Assembly: GCA_035578905.1 (NCBI GenBank)
Contig: JAQJVL010000415.1
Coordinates: 588,501 to 652,500, forward strand
Source of the DNA: Stictocephala bisonia
Taxonomy: Eukaryota > Arthropoda > Insecta > Hemiptera > Membracidae
Direction: 5' to 3'
Length of the DNA stretch: 64,000 nt
Shown: piece after piece, positions 33,190 to 45,805 of the stretch
Position numbering within the stretch: position 1 is the first letter of the stretch
How the letters are laid out: every line of letters begins with the position of its first letter
Translations under genes and position numbers: made by a program
Notes under the pieces: generated by a model
The model's database searches: none
What the model was told of the DNA's origin: nothing
Seen by the model: only the letters and a program-made list of their open reading frames with translations

Positions 33190-33273
33190 CTTGTCCATCT
33201 CTTTCATCCAGTTCACACCTAGAGATTTAGCGGCTCTTCCTTCAAGAGGTTCAATTGACATTGCAACTTCAAA
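33190..33273 (-). CDS. candidate coding exon upstream of PNUTS exons
   Basis: Acceptor GAATTTAG, donor GTAATG, 28 open codons: FEVAMSIEPLEGRAAKSLGV, then NWMKEMDK. Good splice sites and a protein-like sequence. The phase-0 end does not fit the favoured start of the 30505-30710 exon but does fit 32691-32747, or an internal in-frame acceptor in that exon. It may be an upstream PNUTS exon; I do not recognise it with certainty. Confidence 0.5.
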
Positions 33274-33887
33274 CTAAATTCTATTAAATAATATGAATTC
33301 AATTTCATTCTCTTCCTCATTTATCAAAACAATTCAGTTAAAATTTTGTATTCTCTCTTGTTGACAGAATTTCTCCAATATCGCCCATTTCTGTAACATC
33401 TCTATTGAACAGTACGCAAAAGTACTACCAAGTTAAAATACATTACAAAATTAATTTGGTTGGAAAAGAAAGTTTTTTGAGCTGTCAATAAAAATTGATA
33501 AAATGGTCAATATAATGGGTGTAAAATGAACTTAATGAAAAACGATATAACTATAAATAAACATGTTACTAATATTTTAACTAAAACAGTGAACCTAGCC
33601 TGCATTATACCCACTATTCGCTTACACATCACAGTTGCAATGTGTGAGGTACTTATACTAATAACTGTACAGTTTTTGTTGTTTAAATGTTTTTTTCAAA
33701 CATAATTTTTAATGAAACACTAGTCAGGAGAGAATCATATAGCCATGATCTAATTATATTATATAATATCTACCTGACCACTTTAAGACCATGACACCAA
33801 TATTACAATGCTGACGTTAAACAATATAAAAGCCGTTAAAAATTTGTCTATTGTGTGATAAACAAATATGACACATGGACGTGAAAC

Positions 33888-34505
33888 ATCCAACAACCCA
33901 CCCGCCCACCCATACAGACTTAGTGGTACTGACCCACCCATACAGGCACGGTGTTACTGAATCACCCGCCCACCCATACAAGCATGGTGTTACTGACCCA
34001 CCCGCCCACCCATACAAGCACGGTGTTACTGACCCACCCATACAGGCTCGGTGGTACTGACCCACCCATTCAGACTCGGTGGTACTGACCCACCCGCCCA
34101 CCCATATAGGCTTAGTGGTACTGACCCACCCGCGCACCCATACAGGCTCAGTGGTACTGGCCCACCCGCCCACTCATACAGGCTCGGTAGTAATAACCCA
34201 CCCATACAGGCTTAGTGGTACTGGCCCACCCACCCTCTCATACAGGCTCAATAGTACTTACCCACCCAACCACCCATATACGTACAGTGATATTCACCCA
34301 CCCGCCCATTCACGTACAGTTGTATTCACCCACACACTCGCCCATTCACGTACAGTGGTATCACCCACTCACTCGCCCATTCACGTACAGTTGTATTCAC
34401 TCACCCATTACGTACAGTTGTATTCACCCACCCACCCGCCTATTCACTTATAGTTGTATTAATATTCACGTACAGTTGTATTCACCCACCCAACCACCCA
34501 TTCAA
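33888..34505 (+). repeat. GT/CA-type minisatellite, ~36-bp unit
   Basis: Roughly 17 degenerate copies of ACCCACCCGCCCACCCATAC followed by A(C/G)G(C/T)..AGTGGTA(C/T)TG. The first half carries CAGGCTCGGTGGTACTG and the second half CACGTACAGTTGTATTC variants. Because the unit is a multiple of 3 and poor in stops, it creates several spurious frames on both strands. The same family recurs at 50738-53665. Confidence 0.92.
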
Positions 34506-37500
34506 GTACATAAAGTAGAAAAGGTGTTCTACTTTATTTTAGCATTCTCTTCTAATCACGATCTGCTAACATAGTTATGAGGTTTATATCGAGCTTCGTT
34601 TTGAGACCTTATTGAAAGGAAGTAAAACTCTCAGACTGATCTACCTATTACAGCTCTTGTTACAAATTTAACAAAGGGGATAATACATAAGTAATCTTAT
34701 CGAGGAAGATGCATCTAAACCCTAAACATAAAAGAATAAGGCCAAATTTCTTATGTTCCCGACAGTTATCATTAGACAGTGATAATAAGGAGGGAAGTTA
34801 CCAAGTATAACAGAAATATTTTTGTACAGCGTACAAACTTTTTTTGATGACACAGGGATAGGGTGATTGAATTCCTTGAAATTGAAATAGGAAGATCACT
34901 GGATTTCTTCATCCATTTAGTCCTAATAGTCCAACAAACCCAAACTAATGTGAACCATAGTTCATGGTTTTAGAGATTATGAAATGTTTGTGTTATTGGA
35001 AAAGATGTAAAAAGAAGAAAACTTGTTTATAACATTGTTACTGCACCAAATATTTGTTTGTTGCTTAAGAATACACCAGTTTGCAATAAAGCTAAAACTA
35101 AACAAAAATCTTACTGACTTTGCTTACACGCTTAGTGCACTGTTAGCTTCGGTAGCTACGATGGCGTGAGGTTGTTTTCTGGCCTGGTAGGTTGTTCGGG
35201 CTTTCCAAGTTTAGGTTAATGGCACTCTAGTATAATATTATTCAGTTGGGAACTATAGGAATGGATTGTAAGATGCCTTATGCTGTAACTTTAATCAACA
35301 TATTCAATCATCTTTTCCCCAATCATATCTGGCAATTGATTTTTAGGATGGCACAGCTATAAACATACATCAAATTATTGGTACATACTTATAGTTTGTC
35401 AAAATGACAATGGGAGGTTCTCCAGCAATTCTTGGCTTTTGGTTTATAAATATCCGTTTTTAAGTAGGCTGTCTTTTAAGTCAAATTTCATATGGAAAAA
35501 GAATGCACCAGGAAGAAGTTGGCCCAGTAAAACTCAGAGATGAAGTTTTATTGTTAAAGGAATATGTCTCAAGGTTTATTTTAAAATCCATAAAATAACA
35601 CCAATAAAATGAAGACAGTTGATATATTTATAGACTGATTTCTCCAATGTCTTAATAAAAAGTCAGAAAGTATCCATGTCCTTATCCATTGTGGTGTCCC
35701 CAACCAGAAAGTAGTTGATGTTAGAACTTTGAAAATAACTGTTTTCAAGGATAAGTTCAGTAAACTGTATCAAGAGAGAGGTTATTAGATTTGAAGTTGA
35801 CAGCATGGATGGGGAAAATGCTCAATGACAATTAGACCATGTGGACAAGGAATACTAGGCCAAGAGAACTAGAATTTTTTGTCGCTAGTTGTGTATTTAG
35901 AAAGCTAGAAGGCTATTGGGTACTAGGGAAAATCAGTGGCACTTAAGACGTGAGAAGGAAGCTATTCAAACAAGGGGTTGGAGTTTGCCATTGACAGCCA
36001 GAAATTCTTACAGGGTTCAGCTGTAACTTTCCACAAAAGACCATAAAGAGGGAAATTACCTCTGTAGATTTCTGACAGGTATAAATTTGGGCAGACTGGG
36101 GTGCTTTAGTAGACTTAGGTGGCAGGTAAGCCTTTTGAGTTTACATTATTATAGAAAAAGATTTATCATCAATTTTTTCTGTCTGAATCTCAATTGTTTG
36201 TGAGTGGGAGTAGACAACTGGAGCTTAGTCTCATGACTTCCTCAAGATGTCTGTGATAGAAGCTTGTATCCGCAGCAAGGATAATATGCTGCCTTTGAAC
36301 TTAATAGTTTGTGACAGTTTGGTTCTGTTCAGTGGGAATCTAAGAAAAGAACCCAAGATCTTAAAATGTTGAAGATAAAATTTAAGTGTACTGATAGGAT
36401 ATCCAGGAGGTAATAAAGGAGAGTTACCATTGGAGGAAATCTTAAAGTGGGCAGCATGATTTGGATGAAAGTTATTCTCAAGAAACATATTCAGGTGGCA
36501 AAGATCCTGAAATGCCTGATTTTGCAACACAGACTTTTTCACAATTAAAATTTTCTATATGCCTTTCATGCCAACCCAATGGTTCCCAATTCAGAAGAAT
36601 GAAATCATTATGCCATGGTGATCCTAACAATCCAAAATCAGGACGACATCTATCCTATGTCTTAGACCATTCTGCAATCTTTGAAAATTAGCTGTGTAAT
36701 AGTTTTGTCTGTGTGAACCTTTTACAAAGACAAAACTGAAGAGTTTACACTGCCTCTCTACAACCACAGGAAGATGTCAGTTGTTAAAAATATTTGCCTG
36801 TTTAGTTTTATGTGGTTTATCTTCTTTGATAAGTTTGCTGATGGTAACTTCCCTATTAACAATACCTGGACTAGAGCATCTAACATACGCTAAAATATTG
36901 AGTCTGTTAATACTTAAGTTCTTTTTTGCTGCTATCCCTTTATAAAAAATTAATCTTCTTATTTCTTTTTAATTGTCCGTTTTTTCACAGGAAAATAAAA
37001 CACACCAAACAGGACTGGTAGTAGATACTCCCTATAATTGTTTACTCCTTCATAGAGAAGTGTAATATAATCCTTTTACAACCTCGCGAGATCCATACAT
37101 ACACCCCTTAAACTGATTAATCTCTTTATAAACAAATTATATATTACAATGGAAGAAGATGTTCACATCATGAGACTAATCAAATGCTTTTCTTGCAAAA
37201 ATAAGAAAAGAAACACACATTAACAATTAAATCCAGAAATATAAACTAAAGTAAAAAGTACTGATATCTCTGTGCTAAAGTATTGATCCTCCATCACAGA
37301 GTTCATGGTCTCAGGCATTCAACATGCACTTCTCCAAAAGAAAGAAGACCAGCTAATCGCCCTAAAAAGAACAGCACAATGGTAAATTATTTATAGATAC
37401 TAGTTTTGAGTTTCAGATCTGTAATCACATGACTGATAATTTGCCACTTTGCAACTTATATTTCCAGTATTTGCATCTCACACTTGTGTGAAAGTTATTC

Positions 37501-37639
37501 AATCCCTTCATGATGGTTCATTCCACCAGAAACTTGTTTCAACTATCAAGCATATACCAGTTTGATGGCCAGCTGGTTTTTGTAGATATAAGATCTTCTT
37601 AAACTCGAGAAGTATTGTATCTTTGTATCACATTTCAGG
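34506..37639. other. decayed sequence, probably old LINE remains
   Basis: No intact gene. Base composition is less AT-extreme than the flanks between 35400 and 36700, and a 103-aa minus frame (36231-36542) is present but unrecognised. It lies directly 3' (on minus) of a recognisable LINE RT tail, so it may be the rest of that element or older insertions. Confidence 0.4.
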
Positions 37640-37870
37640 AGGAGACACGTTGAACAGCACTGGACGCCTTGGTAGAGGAGTTACAGTGAGAAAAGTGCTG
37701 ATAGTCTTTATAGCCCTATTTAGCTGGACACAGACCTCTCACATATGTGTACTTTTAAGCCAAAAGGGGAACAAAATTCAGTACCACAGGCTGTAGTACG
37801 CAGGATGGGTGTTGGCTCCCAAACTTACCCAGCAATGTTAGTTCTGGTTCTCTCTTAGTTGCAGTTTTCT
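37640..37870 (-). pseudogene. decayed LINE reverse transcriptase C-terminus
   Basis: On minus one frame reads LGANTHPAYYSLWY-stop-ILFPFWLKSTHM-stop-EVCVQLNRAIKTIS and PLPRRPVLFNVSPPE. This matches the conserved tail of CR1/jockey-type polymerases (WGAN...LR..AL.L.YS.AEY..P.W..S.H...VD..LN...R.I.G.L.PTPL..LP.L..I.PP). Stops and substitutions show an old dead copy. Confidence 0.65.
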
Positions 37871-38479
37871 ATATGGACTTAAAACAGAGAGACCGATCTG
37901 AATTTACCCTCATGTATTGCGGATGCTCATTGTGCTTCAACCTAACACACCAACTAAAAATATATTTAGTCTTTTATTAGCTAGTCTATACTTAGGTGAA
38001 AGCAAGCTACTTCTGATATTCTTGGATTGTGCTTTAGCCTCCAGGTCCTAATTCACAGTATGAATCATTTTACCTCTTTTACTAATCGCTGTTCTATTAG
38101 TTTAGTTCATCATAACTGCTTATTTACTTGACAAAACCCGGCTCATACTGAACTACTGTCTCATCCAATGCAGACAGAAAAAAAAAAACTGATTCATAGT
38201 CATAAAGTTATCCATTCGTAAACATCGCAGCTCTTCCATACCATTTATTACCCCCAATGAGGCGTGTGGGAGGGATTCTTCCCACCAAACCAATATTGTT
38301 TTGTGAAGTCAGTCTTTGACGAGGCATTTTCGTAAACTGTGTTATAGTTGTTCATTCTCACATATTTTAGTAACATTTTGGCGGTCTTTGTTTTCCATAA
38401 TTTTTTATTATAAAGCATGTAAATAGTGTATCAAGGTAACCATTAATCTCCCTGGACTTAGAGGAGACCAAATAAACCT

Positions 38480-38681
38480 TGAAAGCCAGAAAACTTCATC
38501 ATGATCTGTCTGATGATGAAGCAGAGCAGAAAATGCCCTTGGACAAGCTATTCTACGATAGCGAAGCCTCAGAGCTAATTCTACTGCCAATCACTTCCAA
38601 GAAATTTGGAAGGGACGTTGTAGTTAATTTTTATCATGCTTTTAACTACCTTATCTCATCCACTTTCGTCATTTCCACATG
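38480..38681 (+). other. open coding-like fragment, unrecognised
   Basis: A 67-aa plus frame containing KARKLHHDLSDDEAEQ, then KLFYDSEASELILLP and SKKFGRDVV before turning low-complexity. The first ~50 residues look protein-like, unlike the surrounding sequence. No splice sites or family could be assigned; it could be a remnant of a transposon or gene. Confidence 0.2.
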
Positions 38682-38689
38682 AAAAGTAA

Positions 38690-41600
38690 GCCAAATTTAC
38701 AATATTTTTAGCTCCTGGCATGCTACATTGCCTGGATATTGAACATGTTAATAATCAGATTAACAATTAAAGTTAAACATACTGTGGACTATGAGGGGGG
38801 TCAAATATCAAAACGTTAGAAATGTACGAGAAACATGAAAAAGAAAATATTTTTAATGGTTTGTACTTTTGTAATTTCTTCACGAATAGTAAAAAACGTA
38901 ACAAAACTAGTAAATGGCTATACATTGATGTAACAATGTATTTTCCTACTAAATTGGTAAGGAGTTACAGTGCATAGTTATTAACTAGCCTTTACTCTCA
39001 TGAGAAAAAAATATCACCTTTTAGATTTATTTATTTATCTTAACGAGTTGGATGGCACTTGTTAATTATGTGTCAAAAACTATTCTACAAGCGAAATGGC
39101 GTTTTTTCTATTCCCACTTCTTAACTTATCTAGAATACAGTACGGTTGCGGTAGTCCTAACCCACAGTAGTTCGAGTAACGTGGTAATTGAAACAATCTC
39201 AGCTACTTGCAAACATCTGTTCTCGTTACATTTCTCGCCTTGTTAGTTTTGGATACGGACAGTAACACTGACAGTACAGTTCTAATATGTTTAATTACTC
39301 ATAAAAATGTCAAATAAACGTTAAAAAAACAACTTTAAAATTACAGATTACTTTAATAATTAGGTAAAATTAAATTAGTATAAATTGTTTGATTTTTACT
39401 TGCTGTTTAAACAACAATTTTAAAAGATATAAATATTTCCTTATCAGTGAACTCAGAAGTTAACAAATACGTTTGTAAATAGACAAAATTTTTCATTACT
39501 GTATGTGTTAGCTTATTATTATGATTATAAAATTTTATAGTTCAGTTTATTATTTCAATAAATGGTGATTTTATGGAATTATTAGCATTTTTGTTCTCAA
39601 ACCTTGATAGTCCAAACAAGCTCTTGCAAACAAATATTCAGATTGCCACGACCTTACTGTATTTTACGTAAATAAAGGGTAGTTCTCCGATCTACCCATG
39701 CTACTCCCTCTGATGACCTATGTTTTGGAACATTTTAAGAGCGTATTGTTGTTGTATTTGTTTGTATTTAAAGTACAGTGTTGATTACCTCCCACACAGC
39801 CATACATGTATGGGTGCTGATAACATTCCCTCCTGAGGTGTTACTATTAACTGATTACTTATTAAAAGTATTTGGTGAAATTTTCACTAAACTAGTTGTA
39901 TATGTGTTCTCAGAGACATGACAGGTCAAAGCGCTGCTCTGAGCTAAACCCTCACCATATCAAAATAAGAAGAGAAGCATGAAAGTGAGACTATATACTG
40001 TTTGTATCAAGTTCATCATATGAAAATTTATGAGAAATATTAAAATGCATTTTGAGGTACTTAATTAAATTTCAGAATATTCCGAAGCAAATTTTGGTTC
40101 ACCACGAAAGATGTATTATTGTAGGAACTTAAAAAAATTTTCTCTCTAATGTAATGAAAACAATATCAAAAATAAAATACTGTGGTAATTCGGCAATCTA
40201 GTTTTCTTTGGTTTCATGATAAATACAGTACTATAATTTGAAATTAAATTTAGAATTACATAATAAACAAGAATAAAAACAATTTGAATTTTTAATATAC
40301 ATAGTCATATAATTTGAGCATTATTTATATGAAAAATTATTATTGTGAGATTGGAGGTGGTGGAAAACAATATTGTTGACTTGATTTAAATCCGCCACTG
40401 ATCTTAAATTTTACTTAAATAACCTAGTGTGTGTATAAAACTCTTTACATTTGTGTTTCAAAACATTTAAAATGAAAATGTTCATGATTTTTATCTGTAA
40501 AAACACTGGTCTTAGAAATAATATTTATGTACTGCAACACCTACACAACTATTTAAACTTGTTTATTTGCTTCTTTCATCGCTTAATACATAATGAGTTC
40601 TATAATACATGGCTAAATATTAATATGTTGAATGCGGACTACGTTAATTAACGTAGCGCAGTAGTGGCACGCCTGGCGGACTAAATTAATTTACGTAGCG
40701 CTCTGCTTCAAATGCATTGGTTTAGTGTCAGTTAAGATATTGTCGGAAAATGTTGTGTCACTCGCCGCTGTTATGCCAGTGTTTGTGTTCAAGAGTAATT
40801 TGTTTTCTGTTTCCGCCATTTTTGTAGGAGGGGTGACTGTACTAAGTTATAGTGTTTTGTGGTTAGCCATTTCGGTACGCATTATGTAGTCTTTCGGCAT
40901 TTAATTTGTTAAAAGAACGCTGAATTTATGCAATTTTATACATCAAACATTTTTATATTTACAAAACAAATCAATAAACCCGATAGATTGTTATGTAAAA
41001 AAAGAATACCTTTTACTGAACTATGAAAACCTCATAAAAAGAACAGAGAAGAGGCAAATTCAAAAGATATTCAATTTTCTCTTTGGTATATTACTCCTTT
41101 ACAGTGGCAAGTGAAACTAGTAGCATCATGGGCAAGTGGGTCAGTAGTACACACATGTAAATTAAATAAATATTGAATTTGTACTTCAAGTTTACACTAT
41201 TTGCAATGTTTTCACAGTACGATAATTGTAAAAACATGAACTCACAGTAAACACGTATTTCTTTATATTTTTATTTTCAACTAAGGTAAAATTAACTCAA
41301 ATTTGTTGGATATCATCATAACTTAAGAGATTCAAGTAGTAATAGACTCCTTCAGACCAAATCAATTGTAAATTCTCTATAGTTTCTCCACCCATTTGTT
41401 TTCCTCAGCCTATGGCTTTGGTTTATCCTCTCCATGGAACAAAACACTGTCTGTTGGATTATGCATATTACTAAGCCGTTGTTCAATAGTGGTTTAATTG
41501 TCTTGCAAACTAATTTCCTGTATCGACTTAAATCATTGATTTTACTATATACAGAAGATACTCTCATCCATATAAGAGAGTTGTAGTAAGGTCCGAAAAC

Positions 41601-43105
41601 TGGCTTTGAGATCCAAAGCGCATAGCTCTATTTTCCCTGTCTCTCACTTCCCTCCTCTCAACCCAACCTTCCATTATCCAGGTAGAGTTCCATTATCCAG
41701 GGAGTCCATGTTCCTCCCCAAGTTTAATAAGAAAAGCCGCTCCACTATGATAATTATTTGTCTTCTATATTTTATTTTGTCAATCTTGATATAAATTCAG
41801 TTCTTTTGTTTGCTCGCATTTCTTTACAATAATATAGAATGTTGTGTTGATACCATAATAATAAAAATCTATGTGTAATTATCTATTAGTAGTCATATCA
41901 AGTAAGTTATAATATGTCATCATTATTTACAGTAGCTCACTCACTACACTTGCATTGCTGTACCTATTAATTACTACTATTGCTGTACCTATTATTACTA
42001 ACACCAGATTTTACATAAAAACTGCAAATTAAAGTTTACTTGTTGTATATGAGGGTAGGTACCAACTCATTATAGCACAAAGTATTGTGATACACGATAG
42101 GCTTTAAAAACTTTTAGTGACGTAGGCCTACAACGAATTGACATTAATTGTAATTTTGAAACATGTTGTTCCTAATCATCTAGATTATTATTAAGGATCC
42201 ATTTTGAGGACAAAATAATGACACCATTTTGTTTATGAGTGGAAAAATTACTTTTGAGAATTTTCCTAAAGGTTCAGATCCAGAGCTTTAATTCAAGTAC
42301 AGTATGGATATGATGGGCGTAAGACACCGGGAAGTACCTCAACACTAGTGGTGAGTCACTATATCAAGGTTTACATAAGCGTGACTACGAAGACTCCTGC
42401 ACACTTCGCAAACATATTAAATCAAACAGCTTTTCAACTCAATGATTCGGCTCTTTTCCTCTAATAATTGTTTAGGATTATAATAAGATTACAAGTAATT
42501 CCTAACATTATTTAGCGATTGTTAAATGTTTGTTTATAGTTGAGTGATCAGTAATACACAGCCGGTGCGGGTTTTGATCATTATTACCACTGAGTTTTCT
42601 GTGTTATTAGAAATCATAAATATACTGTTACTAGTAGTAACAATTATATTTACAAGCATTGTTATTTACAGAAAATGCATAGTGAAAGAACGTGAAAACC
42701 TATGCATCACGCATAGCAACTAAGAAAAACATCAGGTACCATCATTGACAGAACGACACAACAAAGTTTAGGCAGGCATGGGAGGACTGAAGCACTTGTG
42801 CCAAGGGAGTGAGTCAGAGAAAGAGAGAGAAAATGGGCATATAAGAAGGATGTTTAGTTGCTCTTTGCTGTTTAGAACAGGCTAGCAAGCTATTTCGACT
42901 TCTTAACTTGGTTGATGACAAAAAGAACAGTCGCTGGATTATTACATGCCTCAACATTTACCATTGGATGGGATTATATTCTGTGTGTAGTAAAATCAAT
43001 GATTTATAATGCACAGCCTTGTAAATAATGTAGTACTTTTTAACAATTTATTGTTTAATCTTGAATCATTCATGATCCAAAATTTGATGGTTTATGAATG
43101 GCATT
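38690..43105. other. non-coding sequence
   Basis: AT-rich, with no gene recognised. 41630-41715 has a CCATTATCCAGG duplicated block. The minus frame at 41352-41567 (71 aa) has no identifiable motif. A direct repeat at 40638-40710 is listed separately. Confidence 0.45.
40638..40710. repeat. diverged direct repeat (CGGACTA...TTACGTAGCGC)
   Basis: CGGACTACGTTAATTAACGTAGCGC is followed about 44 bp later by CGGACTAAATTAATTTACGTAGCGC. The first copy is itself palindromic (ACGTTAATTAACGT). Confidence 0.6.
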
Positions 43106-43135
43106 AACCCTTTTGCCACTTTTTATTTATTTAAA

Positions 43136-44300
43136 CTACAAAAAATATGTAGAAGAATAAACAATAACTAAGCAGAAAAAAAAACACACTAAATAGTAAA
43201 TTTCTAAAATATCAGCCAAACAGAAAGAGCGCATCTCAGAGTATACATTCAAATAATGTAATACCGGTACCTGTATTTGAAATTTCTTATTTCGAAAAAA
43301 TTGTTTTCCAGCATATGAAAAATGTTTGTGCACCAGCAGGATGTACTTTAAAGCATTCTTTCTTTGGTGTAAAAAAATAATAATAATTGTGTTTGGTTGG
43401 ATTTTAATAAAAGCATTGAGAATTTCAAGGATGTAATAGTTGTAAGGGATTTTTAAAGTTCTTAAATTAAAAGTAGCAAGCCTCCCGCAGTTCTGTTTGT
43501 CTACAATATTCTGAAGATCCCCCCCCCACAAAACAAAAAACTGGCTCAAAATATGATGCCATATTTTGTCTCAAAATGTTGTGGTAGGCTATTTTTAGAG
43601 CTTTACAAGTAGTTTTTACTTTTAAAAAGCAAACAAAGCTGTGCTTAATTTACGAAGTCTGTATTGTTGTCAATAAAAGCAGCTGCATAAAATAATTTAG
43701 TTAGATGGTTTGATAAATTTACAAGCTACACTTTGGATTTTTTAGATTTTCCAAACAGCCTTGTCATTTAATCATTAAAACTAAGGTCATTATTTACAAA
43801 GACATTTTTCCTCAATCCAGTGTTTCAGGTGAATACTCAAGCAGTTATTACAATCATATCGCCTCCATACACAACTGTACAGTAAAAAGCATTAAGGTAT
43901 TTAAGTAGTTGTACACAAATACAGAATGTAAATAAAGCTGGCTCAAGAACAATCCTTGAAGAATCCCTCTCGTCAAATTCAAAGCACAGAACTCTCATCG
44001 GAATGATTCTTGAAATATTCTCTGAATACAGCAATCTGCTTCCAGATGGTCCTTTTAACAACTTGGAGCCATATCTATTTTGTAATCACATCGATTATTC
44101 CTAATGCTTTTAAAACTGTCATAACAAAACTATGATTTTGGAAAAGTGTTTTGGTAAGGTCAACAAAACCAGAACATTTTGGCAACTGCCAGCACAGCTG
44201 CTCTATATTGTGGTTTATCACATCTGTTATGATACTAGTATAAAATATACTTTTCAACCATAGATTCAAGCTTATCTCAAGGTGGTGTTCCAATCACCGT
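43136..44300 (-). pseudogene. decayed LINE polymerase
   Basis: Minus frames in order carry fossil RT motifs. GFVDLTKTLFQNH (about 44150; normally FVDL.KAFDTV.H) comes first, then a stretch equivalent to GSVLGPLLF..Y.ND (R-I-V-L-E-P-A-L-F, about 43960) and CTVVYGGDMIV (about 43850; normally Y.DD). Further on, a 137-aa frame resembles the C-terminal tail (LRTLKIPYNYYILEILNAF ... HQRKNALK). The catalytic YADD is lost, and frames and stops are scattered. Same orientation as the other LINE fossils. Confidence 0.7.
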
Positions 44301-44367
44301 ACTACCAATTACTTTTGGGACAACAGACCTGATATTTCCAAAGTTACCTTAGTTTTTATTCTTTTGT

Positions 44368-45184
44368 AAGGGGGAGTGCTTTTGATATACATATATTTTT
44401 TGAAATGATGATATGTTACAAGGGGAGTGCTTTTGATATACATATATTTTTTGAAATGATGATATGTTACAAGGGGAGTGCTTTTGATATACATATATTT
44501 TTTGAAATGATGATATGTTACAAGGGGAGTGCTTTTGATATACATATATTTTTTGAAATGATGATATGTTACAAGGGGAGTGCTTTTGATATACATATAT
44601 TTTTTGAAATGATGATATGTTACAAGGGGGGTGCTTTTGATATACATATATTTTTTGAAATGATGATATGTTACAAGGGGAGTGCTTTTGATATACATAT
44701 ATTTTTTGAAATAATGATATGTTACAAGGGGAGTGCTTTTGATATACATATATTTTTTGAAATGATGATATGTTACAAGGGGAGTGCTTTTGATATACAT
44801 ATATTTTTTGAAATGATGATATGTTACAAGGGGAGTGCTTTTGATATACATATATTTTTTGAAATGATGATATGTTACAAGGGGGGTGCTTTTGATATAC
44901 ATATATTTTTTGAAATGATGATATGTTACAAGGGGGGTGCTTTTGATATACATATATTTTTTGAAATGATGATATGTTACAAGGGGAGTGCTTTTGATAT
45001 ACATATATTTTTTGAAATGATGATATGTTACAAGGGGAGTGCTTTTGATATACATATATTTTTTGAAATGATGATATGTTACAAGGGGAGTGCTTTTGAT
45101 ATACATATATTTTTTGAAATGATGATATGTTACAAGGGGAGTGCTTTTGATATACATATATTTTTTGAAATGATGATATGTTAC
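44368..45184. repeat. 51-bp tandem array, 16 copies
   Basis: About 16 near-identical 51-bp units (AAGGGGAGTGCTTTTGATATA, then CATATATTTTTTGAAATGAT, then GATATGTTAC). Variants are almost only G for A after GGGG in three units and one G-to-A in AAATGATGAT. The unit is 17 codons long and stop-free in one plus and two minus frames, so 262-, 282- and 295-aa artificial frames arise. The high identity means recent expansion. Not a CRISPR: there are no unique spacers. Confidence 0.95.
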
Positions 45185-45684
45185 TATTATTAAAAAAAAA
45201 CTGTGTTATTTTACTGTAGGGGCTCATTTGAAACATCTATTGAGCAATTGAGTACTCATTAGTTTTCAACTTCAAATTTGAAACTGCAAATGAAGAAGTG
45301 TAAATTATATATCAAGTTTCACTAATTAAATTTTCCAATATTGTGATACAGTATTTGAATATTGAGTTGTCTGATGACTTGACAAATTTTTAATTATTTA
45401 ATAAATACATTTACAACTAGTTAATTTAATATGATCCAAAGAAGTATAATTGTTTTAGTTACAAATTTTGATGAATAGCTAAAACACTGATAGCTATAGA
45501 ACTTTAGAAAGTACATATTAAAACTTTTAAAATTATAATTTTACTTTTTCCACACTTTTTATTCCTACAAATCAAGTTTTTATTTACACGTGCTGAAACT
45601 ATGAGTTTGTTAAACCAGTCTAATAATTAAGATCATTCATAATTTGGCTGTAGTTTACACTATAGGCTAACATAATTAAAATAA

Positions 45685-45805
45685 ATTGTTGAGAGTACCC
45701 TCCTTCCACTGGTGTTGCTGCAGGCACCTCGGCACAGCATCAGCCACATCCATTGATCAGGCACCACTGGACCGCCAACAGCCTGCTTCACTCCTTACAA
45801 CTCTC
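45685..45805. other. GC-rich segment, possible orphan exon
   Basis: About 115 bp much richer in G and C than its surroundings, open in three plus frames and one minus frame (QAVGGPVVPDQWMWLMLCRG on minus). No convincing splice-site pair, and no family recognised. Confidence 0.2.

Noticed and set aside
33817..34574. Four frames of 61-124 aa rich in Pro/His/Thr or Gly/Trp/Val
   Set aside because: Translations of the ~36-bp minisatellite; the same applies to the frames at 51537-53710.
44368..45184. CRISPR array
   Set aside because: Units are contiguous and identical with no unique spacers, in a eukaryotic sequence.
44309..45236. Three long repetitive frames (262-295 aa) as proteins
   Set aside because: Produced by a 51-bp tandem repeat whose length is a multiple of three; no start context or flanking coding sequence.
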